A stretch of DNA of 64,000 nt from Brachypodius melanocephalos (GCA_013398615.1 VZSR01001477.1:1806929-1870928); one strand, 5' to 3'; positions 13,245 through 27,764 are shown, counted from the stretch's first letter. Notes: generated from the letters alone by a model not told the origin. A program made the numbers and translations.

Positions 13245-15420
13245 CCACATAGATAGGAAAAAAACCAAAACAAAACGTAAAAAGCAGCTGAAGTGGATCT
13301 TGATCACTAGAACCAGAACACAATGATAGAGATACTTCATAGAGGTCAGCAAATATTTTTAGTTTGAGTTTAGAATTTTAGACAGCAATACAATACCAGT
13401 TAAAAAATGAAATAAAAACCAGTAAAAAACTCAACCCACCTTCCTCAAATGCACAACCCCAAAACAGATAATCCATCTTAACAGTCGGAATGAAAATTTG
13501 GGGCATATTATTTTTCCTTATTACACATTACATGAATGACCATTGATCTATATTTTCTTAGTAACAAAAAAAAAATCTGCTTTTGTTATGATTGTCAATT
13601 CTGTGTAGAACTATCTTCTGGGAACTCCAGCCACAGATGAGTTGGAGTTCTAATTGCTGTGCCATTATGGAACAAAAATCTGATCTTTCTTCCAAATGAT
13701 TTTACTTTATAGATAAGCATCTGTTGCTGTGTACAACTTTGTCTTATCATCTCTTTAAAGTTGTCACGTTATGTTTATATTTTCCTAATTACAGGTATTG
13801 CACAACAAAAATGAATGGCAAACATTTTAATTTTTCAGTTTCACATATTAACAAGTAGTTTAGGAATGTGGTGCCAGTTCATGCAGTAACCACTCCTTCC
13901 ATATTGTTTCCATAACATGTCTTGTGTTTGTCCAACTTAACTTCTATATTTGGAGGCAGTCAAGGAATGTACATTAAATTACCTCTCTGGTTTCTAGATT
14001 GAAAGCACAGATCATCATCTGATAAGCCACATTTAAATGAGTATGCCAGAATCCAGGAAGATATTTCTATGATTTTGAACTATTGGACTCTTTCACAGTT
14101 CTTTGTGTGAAATCTAAAACATTTGATTGCATGTCATCAAAGCATATATGCAGTTCATTTCCCCAGCTCACTCAGAGACTGAAAAGCACTAGTATTATGA
14201 AGTAATCTATGTAATATTGCTTATATTTGAGAATAGATAAAGACAAGGACTCATTTTTAATAACAGAAGATCTATAGTCAATGGTTGAGGTGATCCCAGT
14301 AGGTACAAATTCAAGTAGTCTGGCACTGTGTTAAATCCGTGTAGATTCTTTAAGTTATTTTGCAGAGATTCAAAGATAAATCTAATAGAAATCTCTTAGA
14401 AGAACAATTTCCATTATTTACCCTTCTTCCCAGTTCATGGAAGACTTTGCTGCTATCTTTGTGCACAAGTAAATGTTTGAGAAATCTAACTTGGGAATAA
14501 TAACTGAGTGACTTCACCAAAAATCTTCAGTATAGTTTAACTTTGGACTTGGTGTTTTCATAGAATTTGGTGAAAGGTTGGATTAAGGAAAGATGATATT
14601 TTTAAAACATTTTGGAACAATGTTAATAGACCCACATAGGGGGAAAATGTATTATTTCAGGAATTATTTTAAATTAATCAAAATTACTTTGGAAATTTTC
14701 AATTGCATTTTGTCTTAAAAGGTTTGATTTGATTTTATCACTTTGTCTTTGATCTTCTCTTGGAGAAAGACACTGATTTTTTTAACTAGCATAAAGCTGG
14801 AAGAAGTTAGAAGTCTTTTTGTCAACACTGTATGCAATTACAAAAAAATTACAAAAATTACAAAAATTTTATTTGTACCTTTTTGTCCATGTGCAGGACT
14901 TGTACGGCCATATATATCTTAGAACTATACAACAGACAATAATAATTTATACGTAAAATATTTTTTATAGCTTCTATTATCTAAAATTTCAAGAAGAACT
15001 TGTAAAGTATAATGTAATACAATTTCAAGGTATTTTAAACACAAATCTTACTGTGATTCACTGTTCTAAATATTTCCTACCCTGATGAACACTAGTCTGA
15101 TTTTTTTTTTTTTTTAAACTGGAAGACTATTTTATCCATTTATACAGAGTGAAAGAATCTACAAACGTGGCAATACAGTTTGTGAATAAAGTTATCCTGT
15201 TATCAGAATCCTTCTAATAATCTACCTTTGAAACTAATGGAGTTATTTATTTTGCTTCTTGGATAGTTTCACTGAATTTAGCTAGTAAAAATGAGATAAA
15301 TATTACATCTTCTGGGTTAATCTGAGAGCTGTAGTTGTCCTACGACCACATAAGAGAGGTTCTTAGGCAATTTGAGATAACAAATTGTAAAGTATCACTG
15401 ATTCTGCATTGTGAAGAAGG

Positions 15421-15700
15421 CATGGCCTAATTTACTCCCTCCCCACTTGCCACAATCGCTTTATTAGTCACGTGTGCTGCTTTCTGACAGGTTAGCACCA
15501 TTAAGAACATTCTATCAACCACATGCTGCTGCAGTTTGGGCCAAGAACACTGTAACATTTTGACCTGTCTTGCCAATGTATTATCTGTTAGAGTGCCACA
15601 CCCTATTAGAGATCTTCTCCAGGCTTGTAATTGATCTTCCCATTCTCTGGGGAAAAGCTAAGCTCTTAGGATCCCTTTATGTTCCATTAGTTTGTAATTG
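15421..15700. promoter_or_regulatory. Candidate conserved non-coding block in intron
   Basis: This segment is less AT-biased and more complex than the flanks. It has a palindromic CACGTG E-box at about 15469-15474, a TATCTG word and several CAAT- and TAAT-type words. There is no open frame and no repeat signature. Calling it regulatory is inference from composition only. Confidence 0.2.
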
Positions 15701-16642
15701 AAGCATCTACTACAGCTGTAGAGGGCTAATCAAAACCAACTTCACAAATTGGTGTTGAAATTAATAAGAAGTTGCCCACCGTGTTAACAGGACATTCTGG
15801 TCATTCAGAAATATGAAAACCAACAAAAAAAAAAGTTATTTGCTTTGCTGCAGTATAATCATGGTCTTATAAACGCTCTCAATTAACACTAATGAGATCA
15901 TATAACAGACTCTGAAGGACCAGACATAACTAGTAATTTCAATGTATTCTGTCTGAATGCTCTTTGAGTCATTCCATAATCTGTTTTCCTGCTCTGTCTG
16001 TTCTGCAGTGTCTCACATATTAATTTTTGCTACATGCATATTCTTTGAGAAAATTTCCCTTGCCATTTCTACTTTCTTGATAAGCTCCATTGCTTTTTTC
16101 CTCCTTGTTACTAATTTCTACCCTTTTCAGACAGTTTTTAATCACCTTTGTAGACAAGCTTCTTCTGCCTCATTGTTTCTCATATATTCCTGAGAGTGGA
16201 TATATCTGTTTGGGGTACTCTGTTTAACCATGTCAAACATATTTCTTTTCTATTTTCTTTGGCATTCTGTTACTCGTATTACCTTGCTCCATGGCATACC
16301 TACAAAACTCTCTATACTTTGCTCATCATTGTGTATCTGCTTTTGTTTCTACATTCTTTTCAGTCCCTATTCTTTTTTTCAGTATTATCACTGGCTTCTT
16401 GTGTATTGTGCCCAGAATTTTCACATTCCTTCTAACATGTTTCCCTTAAACTCCTACTTTCCTCCTGTGCCAAGCAAAAAATTCTTCCTTCACATTGTAA
16501 ATGACATGTGAAAATCACCTTTCCTGACTTGTATGGTTTTTACATCACTTTAGCTTTTACTAATTAAACTTTTTTTTTTTTTTTTGACAGTCTAGGAACA
16601 TGTCTTATATAGATTTATATACGATTATCTCACCTTTACTTC

Positions 16643-16722
16643 TATATGCTTCTGTACTTCAAGTATGAAATCTTGATTAGTTTCTTTAAGAAAGTAATCA
16701 AGATTTCATACTTCAGCATATA
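16643..16722. repeat. Long inverted repeat / hairpin (about 80 nt)
   Basis: The 5' arm ending ATGAAATCTTGATTAG is answered by TAATCAAGATTTCATACTTC in the 3' arm. The outer part pairs again (TATATGCT with AGCATATA) after an 8-base insertion in the 5' arm. The loop is only a few bases, in TTTCTTTAAGAAA. Total stem length is about 35 bp. It is not part of the CR1 and no terminal direct repeats are evident. It could be a remnant of a small inverted-repeat transposon or a hairpin RNA precursor. Confidence 0.8.
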
Positions 16723-17232
16723 GGCTTCTGGGGTATTTTTTAATTTCAATTAGAATGGAAGATAGAGGAAGACTAGCTTATTATCTACAAGTCTAGCCTC
16801 AAAAAATAAGGTGCCTCCTGTTAACATTCTTTAGGTGTAAATGTCTTGATTTAGACTGCTGAATAATTCTGACCCAAAGCTTTTAGAAACACTGCTTGAT
16901 ATATATCCTGTTAATATTTCTGCTTTAATTTATAACTTAAACCCCAGATTTTTAAAAAATATTTTCTTCAAATACATGCTTCAGAGTTTATTTTTGATTT
17001 GTAGATGAGTGAGCTGAAAGATCAACCGTGTTAAAATTGCAAAACAACCACTTTGATTCTCCATTGCATGGGTATTTATATGGCTTTATTTTAGAAAGTC
17101 TAATCCTTTGTGAATATAAAACCTACTTTTAAAGGTATTTTCATTTATTAAGTGACTAAAAGGTGAAAAACTGCTTGAAGGAATGAATGAGCCAGGTCTG
17201 ACCTTTGATTTTAACTTGTTCTTGTCATCTAG

Positions 17233-17334
17233 ACCCAGCTGTGCGCCTGGCGTTGTTCAAAAACAATGAAAATAAACATCTCTCTGTGAAACCACCAGGG
17301 AAGACACAGCCTATAAATGCTGGATACTTTGAAG
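17233..17334 (+). CDS. LRRIQ1: LRRIQ1 coding exon
   Basis: This 102-bp exon sits between acceptor TTGTTCTTGTCATCTAG and donor GTATGA. AC joins the G left by the previous exon to form Asp, followed by 33 codons and one leftover G. The protein starts DPAVRLALFKNNENKHLSVK and continues with a PPGKTQP and AGYFE segment. The DPAVRLALFKN word agrees with my memory of vertebrate LRRIQ1 and was the most specific identifier. The other frames are closed. CpGs occur in the coding words (GTGCGCCTGGCG), in contrast to the CpG-poor flanking intron. Confidence 0.9.
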
Positions 17335-20300
17335 GTATGAACAAGTATTTCATTTTATGCATATAAGCAGATATATCTTACAATGTCTTTTCAACAGGCC
17401 TACTTGAAATATAAAAGAATATGCACAAATAGTAAAAGGCAGAAGTTTAAGGACCTTATCTGTTCCTGGATATCTCAAGTTACAGCAGTGAAACTTTTCA
17501 GTTTCAATTCATTGTGGAGAGCAGGAGGTACTCCTAGAGCTTAATTCATAGGGAGATGGAGCCTAACTTATTTTTTTATTGTTTTATTATTAAATCTTCA
17601 TAATGAAAAATGTCAAAGCATGTCAGAGAGGTATAAAATACAATGTACTAGAATATAACTTTATAAATGAAATATCACTTTAAATTCTTCATTTAATTGC
17701 CACCTTTTCTAAAGCTAGACATTAACTCCTAAAAATTCTTAACATGTTTTTGGAAAGTACTTTCATAAATGCTCTCCAGAAATCCACCATTTGACAGGAG
17801 TCAAGGAGAGAACATTCAGCATGTAGATATGAAATTCTTTTTCATAAATACTTCACTAATATTTAAATACTGATGTAGCTCTTTTACTGTTGAAACAGTT
17901 AAAACACTCCTTGATTTCCATACAATTAAAATAAGGCCAATTCTATTTAAAATGCCTTTGTTGTAAGAAGACAATCAGCTCCAGAGACATTGTTTTTATA
18001 TTGTTTTGATTTTGCAACTCAATAGTGTACTCAGAATGTTCTCAGAACCTCTATCATTTTATCTTTTTCAAAGACATAGTCATATGCTATCTGATCTATT
18101 CCCAGTTTCACAAAATAAAATTACAAATTATACTGTATTAGCATTTACTGTATGAGGATAAAAACAGGTGTGAAATAAATCTGAGTGTACCTGAATTGCA
18201 ATTCAGTCAATTAACTTAGCTGTATAGAAGCCTAGATTTGCCTCACATTCATGAGTCCATGGTCAAATTTGTTTGGAAACAATTCTTGGTGAATTCTGGA
18301 GAAGAAATGTTTTTGCACTATTATTTGCCTTGGATCCAAGCATGGATTTACCTTGATTATAGGAAGTCTGTGCATTCTGCCCCTGGTTAAGCATTGCCAG
18401 TATCTCATATATGTTTCTGTGGCATATGCTTATATAGGTCAGAATGCATCATATGCTTAGGAAACAGGACATGCAGGCTGCCTATGAAAAAGTGAATGTC
18501 CAAGAATAGAAACAACAGTAGGAATGCTCAAAACCATGTCAGAGATAAGTCTGATTGCAAGTTCAGTACCCTAAAGGCAGTGTACATTTAACCTAGATTT
18601 CCTGCCACCAGTTTATTTGCTTCTGCCTGAAAACATTTGCCTTTGATTTGAAAAGTCAATGTACACATTCTAAATATTATGGAAGTACTTTTTGAATTTA
18701 TGGAGAGGAGGTAGATTGGATATCAAAAGTCAAGCCTAGTGATGGTGCTCTTAATTATCTTTCAAGGACCATTTTACGCCTCTAGCAAGCTAATAAACAG
18801 AAACGTTTCCCACCATGTGCGGCTGCTCACTTGCAGCCTGCTGAGCCTTCAAGAAGATGAGCAATATTTTTCTGCTTGACCAGGGTATAAATTTGTCCTT
18901 CTACCAAAGGCGTTGCTACTTCAGACATTATGTCCAGAAAATTCTAGGTAGTGAATTAGAAAGAGAGTGCACCACAGAGCATTTATTTATACATATGTGA
19001 GGTATCATCAGACAGAACTAGGAGTTTCTAAATTTAGAATTAGTAACAGTTTGCACCTGCATAATAAATTCGCTGAGTTGTACTATCAGAGATGTCTTCT
19101 CTTGTTTCCCATTTCCCCTCTTACCTTTTAAGTATTTCTTCCTCTTTTGCCTGCAATAGATCTCTTTGGGTCTGTTCTGTCATTGGAGTTCTTTCTGTAA
19201 CAAGAAGGTGGAATGTTTTCACTCTCTATCCATAAATCTTGTGGTCATTGTATTTTAAGTCGATAGAACCCAGACGTGTCCTTTGCGTGGTGGAAATAAA
19301 CTTCCTCCATTCAAGTCCTTTTACTTTCACAGACTCATAGTGAATCCTTGAGTAGAAAATTTGAACTCCAAACCATCTTCTTCATAAATAACTAAATTAA
19401 AAAGGAGTGCATTCTATATGTTCCTTCTTTATTTCTTTAAATTGGGAAATGGAGGGGAGAAGTCAACATCAACAGCAAAACAGCAAGTACACACGTGTTA
19501 TCTGTTAAATAACAGAATCACTACTTTTGAAAGGGGATGCCCTAGGAAGTGAAACAATTAGAACAGTTTTAGATTTTCAAACTGGAACACATCATGGTAA
19601 TGAATATTTAAGAAGAAATCTAGTTAAACTGTATGATGAATGTCTTTTGTCTTCATTGTGGTTTTCCGTCTAAGAGCACAAAGAAGACAAAAACGAATAA
19701 AAGCATAAGAGATATAAAAAATAGTGAAAATAAATGAGGCTAGTATCTGATGCTTCTGTTTTCTTGAGATTATTTTTCTGTCATAATTTGCCTTATTTTC
19801 CTGATACAAATGTTTTGATAAACTAATATGCAATATGCTGATAATAAATTTTGAAAACTTGTTCGTAACTTTAATCCCATAGGATGATGCACACATCTCT
19901 AAATTGTCATACACATTGTAGGAAAATACATTTTGAAAACTTGAGTTTTTTATTAATATATATTCAGAATTTTTTCATAAATTTTTATTGAATTTTGGAT
20001 GAGTCATCCTGCTTAACTCATTGATGTTAGAAAAATCCCCACCAGGGATCATTTTTTCACATTTGAATCACAGCAGCACACAGAAGTTAGTTGGAAATAA
20101 ACCCCTTTATAATACACACACCATGCCAACAGCATGAGGAAATATTGTTCTCATAGAGAAAAGCATACTATTTAAAAATACAAGCAGCATGTGAAGGCAC
20201 AAACCATGGGAATCTAATTCAATGCATTACTGTATATCTATCTGTATGTGTCAATACATTTACATACAGTACACAAATATATAAGCATATACCATGAGTA

Positions 20301-23300
20301 TAGGTAGGTATAATAATTCAATAAATGTAGCACTTATGACTTTTTATTTGTATATTTTGAAGGGGAAGTAAATTATGAGCAAGTATTCTCTGGTGTAATT
20401 ACTAGTATCAATATGCATTTTGTAATCCTAACATTTTCTGTCAGATGCAGTTTCAGTGTTTCTTTAAAATTAATTTAATGCATGTGGTCATTGTATTATA
20501 GATACATTAAAACTATTAGTTAAATAAAATATATATTTGAATCTTTATTGTGACATTAACTTGAGTAGGTTGTAAAGTAAGCCATAGAGTATGCAAGTAT
20601 AAATATGTATTTACTGTTTCTCATAACCAATTATACCCTGATCAAAAACCAGAAGACAAATGAAAGCCTGACTCGATGTACTCTTGGTGATTTGCTGGAT
20701 GTTTCCTGGAATGTGTATATTATACTGCTTGCTTTGGTGAGATAAGGTTATGCTTCCATTATGGTTGTTGAGTTTCATTTAGTGCCAGGTAGCTGACAAA
20801 CAAAATATGCCTTTCTTTAATGAATATTCTGGTTCAGTGAATGTTCTTGGAGATATTTTGTGGTTTGTAGATGGTGACATTTCAAAGATCTCAAAATTTT
20901 AGAAACTTTATAAGGCACACAGATAATTATCATAATTTCTTATTTTGCATCAAAGCATATTTTTCAGAAACCTTTATGACTGCTTGTCCTCTTTTTGTCT
21001 GGAGGCTATTTCAGTTGTTAATTTAATGTAAAATAGTCTTGACTGTTTTGGGTAAAGTATATCAGCAACTGAAGGAAAAATCTATCCTTGGCTTCTCTTG
21101 GGAAGTTCCAATTAGTCCTGGCTGAATGTGTAACAGAGCATCTCTGCCATCTGTGGGTCCCTAATTACAGGATCTGTAATTTCATTTACATAGAGGAAGG
21201 ATACTTTTCTAGCCAACAGTGTGAATACTTAGTCCCAGTACAGCAGCTGAAAACTAAGGCATGAGCCCTAAGGCCAAGTGCTTTTTTTTTGCTACAAGCT
21301 TTGAAAACAGTGTGTGTCTTTTTGGGTCCTCTTTAATCCAGTTTCCTCAACGGTTTTGGTGCGTTATCCAAACAATTTTTGTTCAGTGGAATGGGAAGCT
21401 GAATTCCAATCTGTAGAGCAAGTTGGAAGAATGCAGTAGTCAGCTGAAAATCCATTCAAACTATCCAAGTATTATTTGGATATGATTCACTTTATTTCAC
21501 AGAATTTCATAGACTGTGCTCTATTTAATTTTGTAGGTTGAGTGATTTATTGGCATATATAGTATATTTATTTTTAGTCATATCAATATCCATCACTGAC
21601 ACATCTATACCATACACTTCAAAGTGAAAACAGTGCAATGTAACTTCACCTAAAAATGTGAACAATGATTTATGCCTGGAAATTTAACTATATTAAAAGT
21701 GCACTGGGCTGTGTTGGCAAGATATGTTTGTTATAATTTGGGAATCTGTAGTTCTAATTGGCAGTACTGTATTTCCTGTCATTTTATGCTCGTGGTGATC
21801 AAGGAAAACATAATGGGTTTAGTGTTAAGACCAAATTCACCAATACAAGTTTGATAAAGAATAGATTATGCTTTCTCAGGTGACTTTTAATTATGCCAAT
21901 ATTTATTTATTTCTGTTGAAATTGTCAGTAGAAATAACATTTATTTTTCAAGAATAAGAAGTAAAGTGAGTTTGTGATTATGTCATTTGATTGGATGATA
22001 ACTATCAAAAAATCCATTTAGTCATCTGTTTTCCAGCTTTCTAATAGTTCCTAATTATGAAACTCCTCATAGTCTCAGGTGAAAATTGTTGCAAAACATT
22101 CTTATAGATTATTATTACTAGTGATAATTGAAAGTGAAAATGTGAGACTTTGGAAAGTTGGAATTTAAGTCTAGCTATTAGTTAATTCTGTGAGTTCATT
22201 AAAATATCGTTGCACTTAATCAACGTAGTTTCTTAGGTTTTCTGTATTATAAAATATGAATACATTTTAAAAAACTATGTGTGATATTTAATAGAATTTA
22301 TATTGATTCACATCACTGATGCTTGACAAATCACATCTATGTGAAAGTTAAGAAGAAGTACTGAGGCTGGAATGCTACTACTCCTCTTTATATGTATGGG
22401 CTTTGAATATTTTGTAGTTTATTATTTAAGAGCATTTTAAAAGACATTGAACTATAAGTGATAATTTGTGTTAGTTGTTTTCATCTTTTAGAAATTAGCT
22501 ATTTTTAATGGAGAAATATTAATGGCATCAACTCCCAGGGATCCCAGTGTTTGTAAACATCCATTTCTAAAGTAAGTCATCTTTCATTGAGTTGTTGTCT
22601 CAAAAGGATTAATAACCACATTTGAAATCTGGCCTTGCTGCAATTCTCCAAGTTGAATTGCCATGTTTGCAGTAAAATGTAACTATTACATATCTCTCAG
22701 GCTCTAAATCCATATGCCACATTAGGGATGCAGTTTCTAATCCATACAGCACTGACAAAAATGACAAAATAATGCATTTTCAGGGAATGTAAGATCTGTC
22801 TTGAAATGTAATGAAAATGTGTTTCAGAAGCTTGCAGTGCAGAAGGGGGTCTATCTTTTAAAACCATAATTCTATGGCTTTGTTTCTTATTATTTAGTTT
22901 GAGCTCACACAACAGAACTCTTGCATAGAAATATTTTCTCATTTTAAGGAATTAATGGCTCTCCACCAGCCCTTCAACATGTAAAATGAGTAGGTTACTT
23001 GTGTCCAGTACATCCAAAAAGAGCCAGGATAAAATAAACATAAGGAGTTGGATATCTTGGAAAAAATCTGTCATGGGTTTGGGTTAATCATCTCCAGAAG
23101 AAATTCAACTTGATGCCTGAAATGTAAGACTTCTTGGAGAAAGCAGTAAAGCCTGAGGCAGTGTTGATCTGAAGGAGTGCTCTCCATGGGTCAGAGCTGC
23201 TCTGCTGGCAGAGTGCAAACCCAGTTCACAACAGCGGTGCGCTGAAAACTTGTAAAGGACTGCAGGGGCCTTACAGTGCACGCACTCAAGCTTCGGTTAC

Positions 23301-26300
23301 ATACTTCTACTGGTCCAGTTTCTTATTATAAAATAAAACTGAAAAATAAAATCTGTGCCTAATTTTCTAGCCTCCTGTCCGTCAATGATAGTGTGGGATT
23401 TTTTCAGTATTCATGGAATGAAGCAATCCTGAAATTGCATTTAAAAATAAATATGTAAAGCATAATTTATGTGTATTTATGCGGTGCACTTCAGTGTCTG
23501 AGTATTTATAAATTATCTAGACATAAATTTTTTATTAATATTCTTGCTTTTCATGTTCAATTACCAAAAAAAATTGTATTTGCCTGAAATTCCTGGACAG
23601 GAGGTACTTGCCATAGATACATGCCAACTACTATGAATTCTTATTGTGGGCCTACTCTTCAGGGTTCCTGTATTCATATACTCAAAGTTTCTGACCACAT
23701 ATTTCACCTGCCTATGTACTTTCTCTTTGTTCTTGACTCTCCTATTTGCAGACTGTTGTAATTTGTGGTGGCAGAGGGATTTTATTAGTGCATCAGATAT
23801 GAATGTGGTCTCTAAGCTAGAGAGTATGGTTGGTTGTTCCAATAAAATTCCAAACTAGGATTTTACACCATGTATGGGTGATTACCTGTGCTTTCGTAAC
23901 ATACTAATTTACCAGTTTTTATCAACCTAAAAGCAACTGCTCACACAAAAAACCCCAAACCCACTTACTGTTCTTTTGCTAATAACTACCCAGTGATGAC
24001 TTCAGTAGGAGAGAGATTTCACCAAAAATATCATCAGAGGTTAAGAACTACTTTTTCTCCTTGTTGATTAAGATGATGAAATAGTTCAGATAGTTTTATT
24101 TGCATCTCCTTCGCTTTTGCATTTCTTTTTTCTCCTTGTCTTGATATTTTTATGTCCAAAATCTTTCTGGTGTGATATCTGCATCTCAGCCAGTGTAAAT
24201 GTAAACAAGTTGATTCCACATTCAGATTCACATCTTTAATACTGCATAAGGCAGTCATTTTAGATGAATAGATCCCTGAGTACCGAAGCATTTCAAATCC
24301 TTTTTCATTTGACCATTCAGTGACCTGATAACTATTTCCTGTCCCTAAGTAAGGTCATGACCCAGGTCTTAGAGTGCAAAAGACAGATAATTTTAGCAAC
24401 AAGTTAAATCCAAATGGATTTAGTTGGAGGGGGTAAGGAAGAATAGGTTTGGTTAATTTCCTTTAAAATAAAGGAAAAACTTGTATTTAGCATGTCCTTA
24501 TAAAAGTAATTGTTGAATTTGTTGCTGTCTTGTTTGGATGTCTGGGGACTGTGGTCAATATTGGGGTTGTTTGTTTATTTGCTTTGCTTTCACTGAATAG
24601 TAGCCAATACATTTTTTTACACTTCAAAAAACAATTGCTAATGAAGATATCATTAAAAGTGCATATTCAGATATATTCAAAGTGCTTTCCAAAATGAGTA
24701 TTTCAAGCATTAGATCATATTACTATGCAAATGGTTTTTAAACATAGGCCACAGACTCTGCATCTGTAAAAGTGTTATGAATGTTACATTGCACAAATGT
24801 TCCTCTTGCAAAAGAATTTCTATTTGGTATGATGATATGAGTAAGGAATATAATGTAGTCTTAGAAATATTTTATAGGTGCAAATCTTGCTTCAGTTGGG
24901 TTCCATGGCACATTTTAAATCACCATTAAAGGAATGTTTCCTGTAGCTGTATATTTTAATAATTGCATTATTCTAAGCACTTTCAGAGGTGAAGTAAAAG
25001 GAAGGCCTTCACACCAGAGCTTTTAATTAATTTGAAAATGTAATTTGTTAAAGTTTGCTTTAAAGAAATTTCTTGGGGTTTTTTCCTATTCTGTAATGGG
25101 AACTATGATGTTATGGAGAATTAGTGTTATCAATGAAGTCAGAGATCTAAAAAATTCCAAAGAGGCCATTTTCACAAGTTTAGTATTAAACACACATTGA
25201 ATTATCTTTCTGGTTTTTTTAAATAATAGTGTTGTTTTTCAGTTACATTTTTCAAGCAAAATATCAAAATAACACACTTAAATTAAAATAGAAGAATCTA
25301 GAATTTAATGCTGTTCTAATACTAACTCTTACAGCAAAGTTCTATAGCTTTTATAGATTTCATGTAATCCAGAATTTAATGTGTGGTGGACTCACCACAT
25401 AATTTTACAAGGAATTCCAAGTAACTCAAGAATTTTAATGAAAATGCGCAATCATCCAGTGATGCTTATGTAGCTTTAAACTGTGTTATTTCTGTAATGT
25501 AAATTTTCTTACTTCATAACTTTGCAATCAATTCTTATCAAAACATGTTAGCAATTTCTGGAAATTTGTAGGTTTGTGCTAGTTCGATGTATGCATTGCA
25601 GATATTTTATCTGGCTTATGAGTATGAAAAAGGTACAATCACTGAATTTTGCAGTTACATATTTTTTCTCATATTGGTAAGAAAGGCTGCATTTCAAGAT
25701 AGTATCTTTAAATACAATTTTGTTTACATGACATTCTAGAATTGTTCTCTCTTTGCAGGTTTATTGTCAGGTTCCCAATCCAACATTGTTGTAACTTCAT
25801 AAATTAGCCCATTTATGGAATATTGTAGATAACCTAGTCCAGACAATGAGATAAAGAAATCCAAGTACCCAGACAAAAGAACTTCACTTTCACTATCATA
25901 ATTAGCAAGTACATAATGAATGACGGTATTTTTTAATTGTTTCTAATTGCACATTTAATATCAGTACTAAGACCCTGAGTGTGGAAAGACATTTCTCTAA
26001 AACACATGCATGCTTTTTGTTTTCGATAAGAAGCAAGCTCAGCAGTTTTCACATGAAGAGACCAGTGATATCTCTTGTGAAAGATAGAATTTGACTTTTA
26101 AAAAGTAGGAATTTAAACTCTGCTGTGTTTTTTTAAGTTAAATTTACTGAGTATTTGCTTTAGTACCTGATGTATATTTTGTAATTGAGAAATTAGCAGA
26201 GAATGTAAAAAGAAAGAAAGCTATGTGCCAGTTAGCCAGAAAGTTCTGATTTAACCTACCAATGACCTGGCTTTGTTTGTTCAGATGACAGTTCTAAAAG

Positions 26301-26324
26301 TGTGCAGAGAATATTCCCTTTTAA

Positions 26325-26550
26325 TACAGTTATTTGCCGCGAGCCGTGACCTCACTGCCTGTCGGGGAGCAGGTCTGAATTGGCCCTTTCTCTGATATCG
26401 TGACATTGCTTCTGTTGCCTCGATTGTGACCTCTGATTGCATGATACCCCTGAGAGTTCAATTTAATAAGCGTGACTCCTGACTCTTAGCCAGGTCTGCC
26501 TTCTTAGGTTTTGTCAGACTCTGCTTGCAGTCTGGTCTGCATATGCTAAA
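26325..26550. promoter_or_regulatory. Candidate conserved element with clustered CpGs
   Basis: In an intron otherwise nearly free of CpG, this block carries about seven CpGs (for example TTTGCCGCGAGCCGTGACC and ATATCGTGACATTG). It has repeated TGACCTC and GTGAC half-sites of the nuclear-receptor type at about 26348, 26400 and 26427. It has no open frame, splice-site pair or recognised repeat. A constrained enhancer is one reading and an old unrecognised transposon is another. Confidence 0.3.
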
Positions 26551-27764
26551 ACACTGCATAGGCTGTCATCATACTATGTGAGTTGTGTGCACTGTATTCA
26601 AATTCTCGTTCAAACATCCTTCATTTATTGCAAATGTTTATAAAATCTTTTTTTAAATAAATTTTAGAAGTTGTTTCTTTCACGTTTGTGGCTGCTTTGG
26701 ATTTTTAGGTTTTATACTTTTGTACAGATAGTTACTGTGCTTTCACTAAATTACTAAGCATATGTGTTATCCATGCATCATACTGATTTCTTGCTTCCAA
26801 ATTTTATTTCCCCTATGAGAGTATTTTATATTTTTATGACTTCCCATTCAGTATTGTTGCTCATTATAGAAATATTAGGGGCAAATCCCTTTTTCTCGTT
26901 GTATAATTAATACAGTCACACAAGACAGTACTGATGAGTGCCCAGAGCACTGTAAGGTGTAGTGACCCAGGACCAGTCAGGTGAAAACTGAAGAATCTGT
27001 TTGGAATCCATGAGAAGGTGAGTAGAATTAAGACATTTTAAATACCATTGAAAATAAGTTATCTTGGATTTAGTGACAATTTTGCTACATCATTGCATTC
27101 TTTTCTCCTGTTTTCCTCCTCTTCTACCCAGAATGCTGAAGAAGAGTCTGTTCTGAGACCTGGATGCCTTGAGGGTGATGATGTTATGCAGATATTTCTC
27201 GAATTTTAGTACCCTTTGATGCATTCACTGACCCAGAATATGGAGAAGTTTAAAGATTGAAAGTTTCAAGAACTGTGGTACCAGTTACAGATGAGTTTCT
27301 GTATTTCCTTACATGCATTTTCTATATTCTCAGTGCAGATATGTACCCATTTTTCTAGCTTCTGTATCAGTACCAGTAACTCAGTGCTTCTAAAAAATTT
27401 ATCATTTCAGAAGAGCAGAAAAATCTTACTGAACAAAATGCTTTGGGCTCATTTTTGTAGTTGCATTAAATTTTTTTTGTAAATATTACCATTTAGTACT
27501 TCTTTATTTCTTCAAATGCTTTAAAGAATTCTGTTACCCTTTTCAATCAGATTAATTTTATTAAAATTGTTTATTTTGTATGAAAACTATATTAGGATCT
27601 TTCTTATAAAAAAAAAAAAGTTCTATATAAGGCAGAAAGTGGGTATTTTCTTGTTACACTCAAACTTGGCAATGAAATTCCATTCCTCCTTCTTCATGAC
27701 ACTGACTGTTTACAGTGAAGTAAAATCAAGTAAAATCTCAGTTTGGCCAGGGTTTGGTTTAGTT

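Larger units (their letters stand above)
8096..17232 (+). other. LRRIQ1: LRRIQ1 intron with a CR1 insertion
   Basis: This is a 9.1-kb intron. Apart from the CR1 copy at about 11996-13244 it holds AT-rich sequence, a pyrimidine-rich strand at about 15957-16511, a perfect-stem hairpin at 16643-16722 and a candidate conserved block at about 15421-15700. Short open frames such as 10790-11005 have no recognisable domain and no matching splice phases. Confidence 0.75.
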
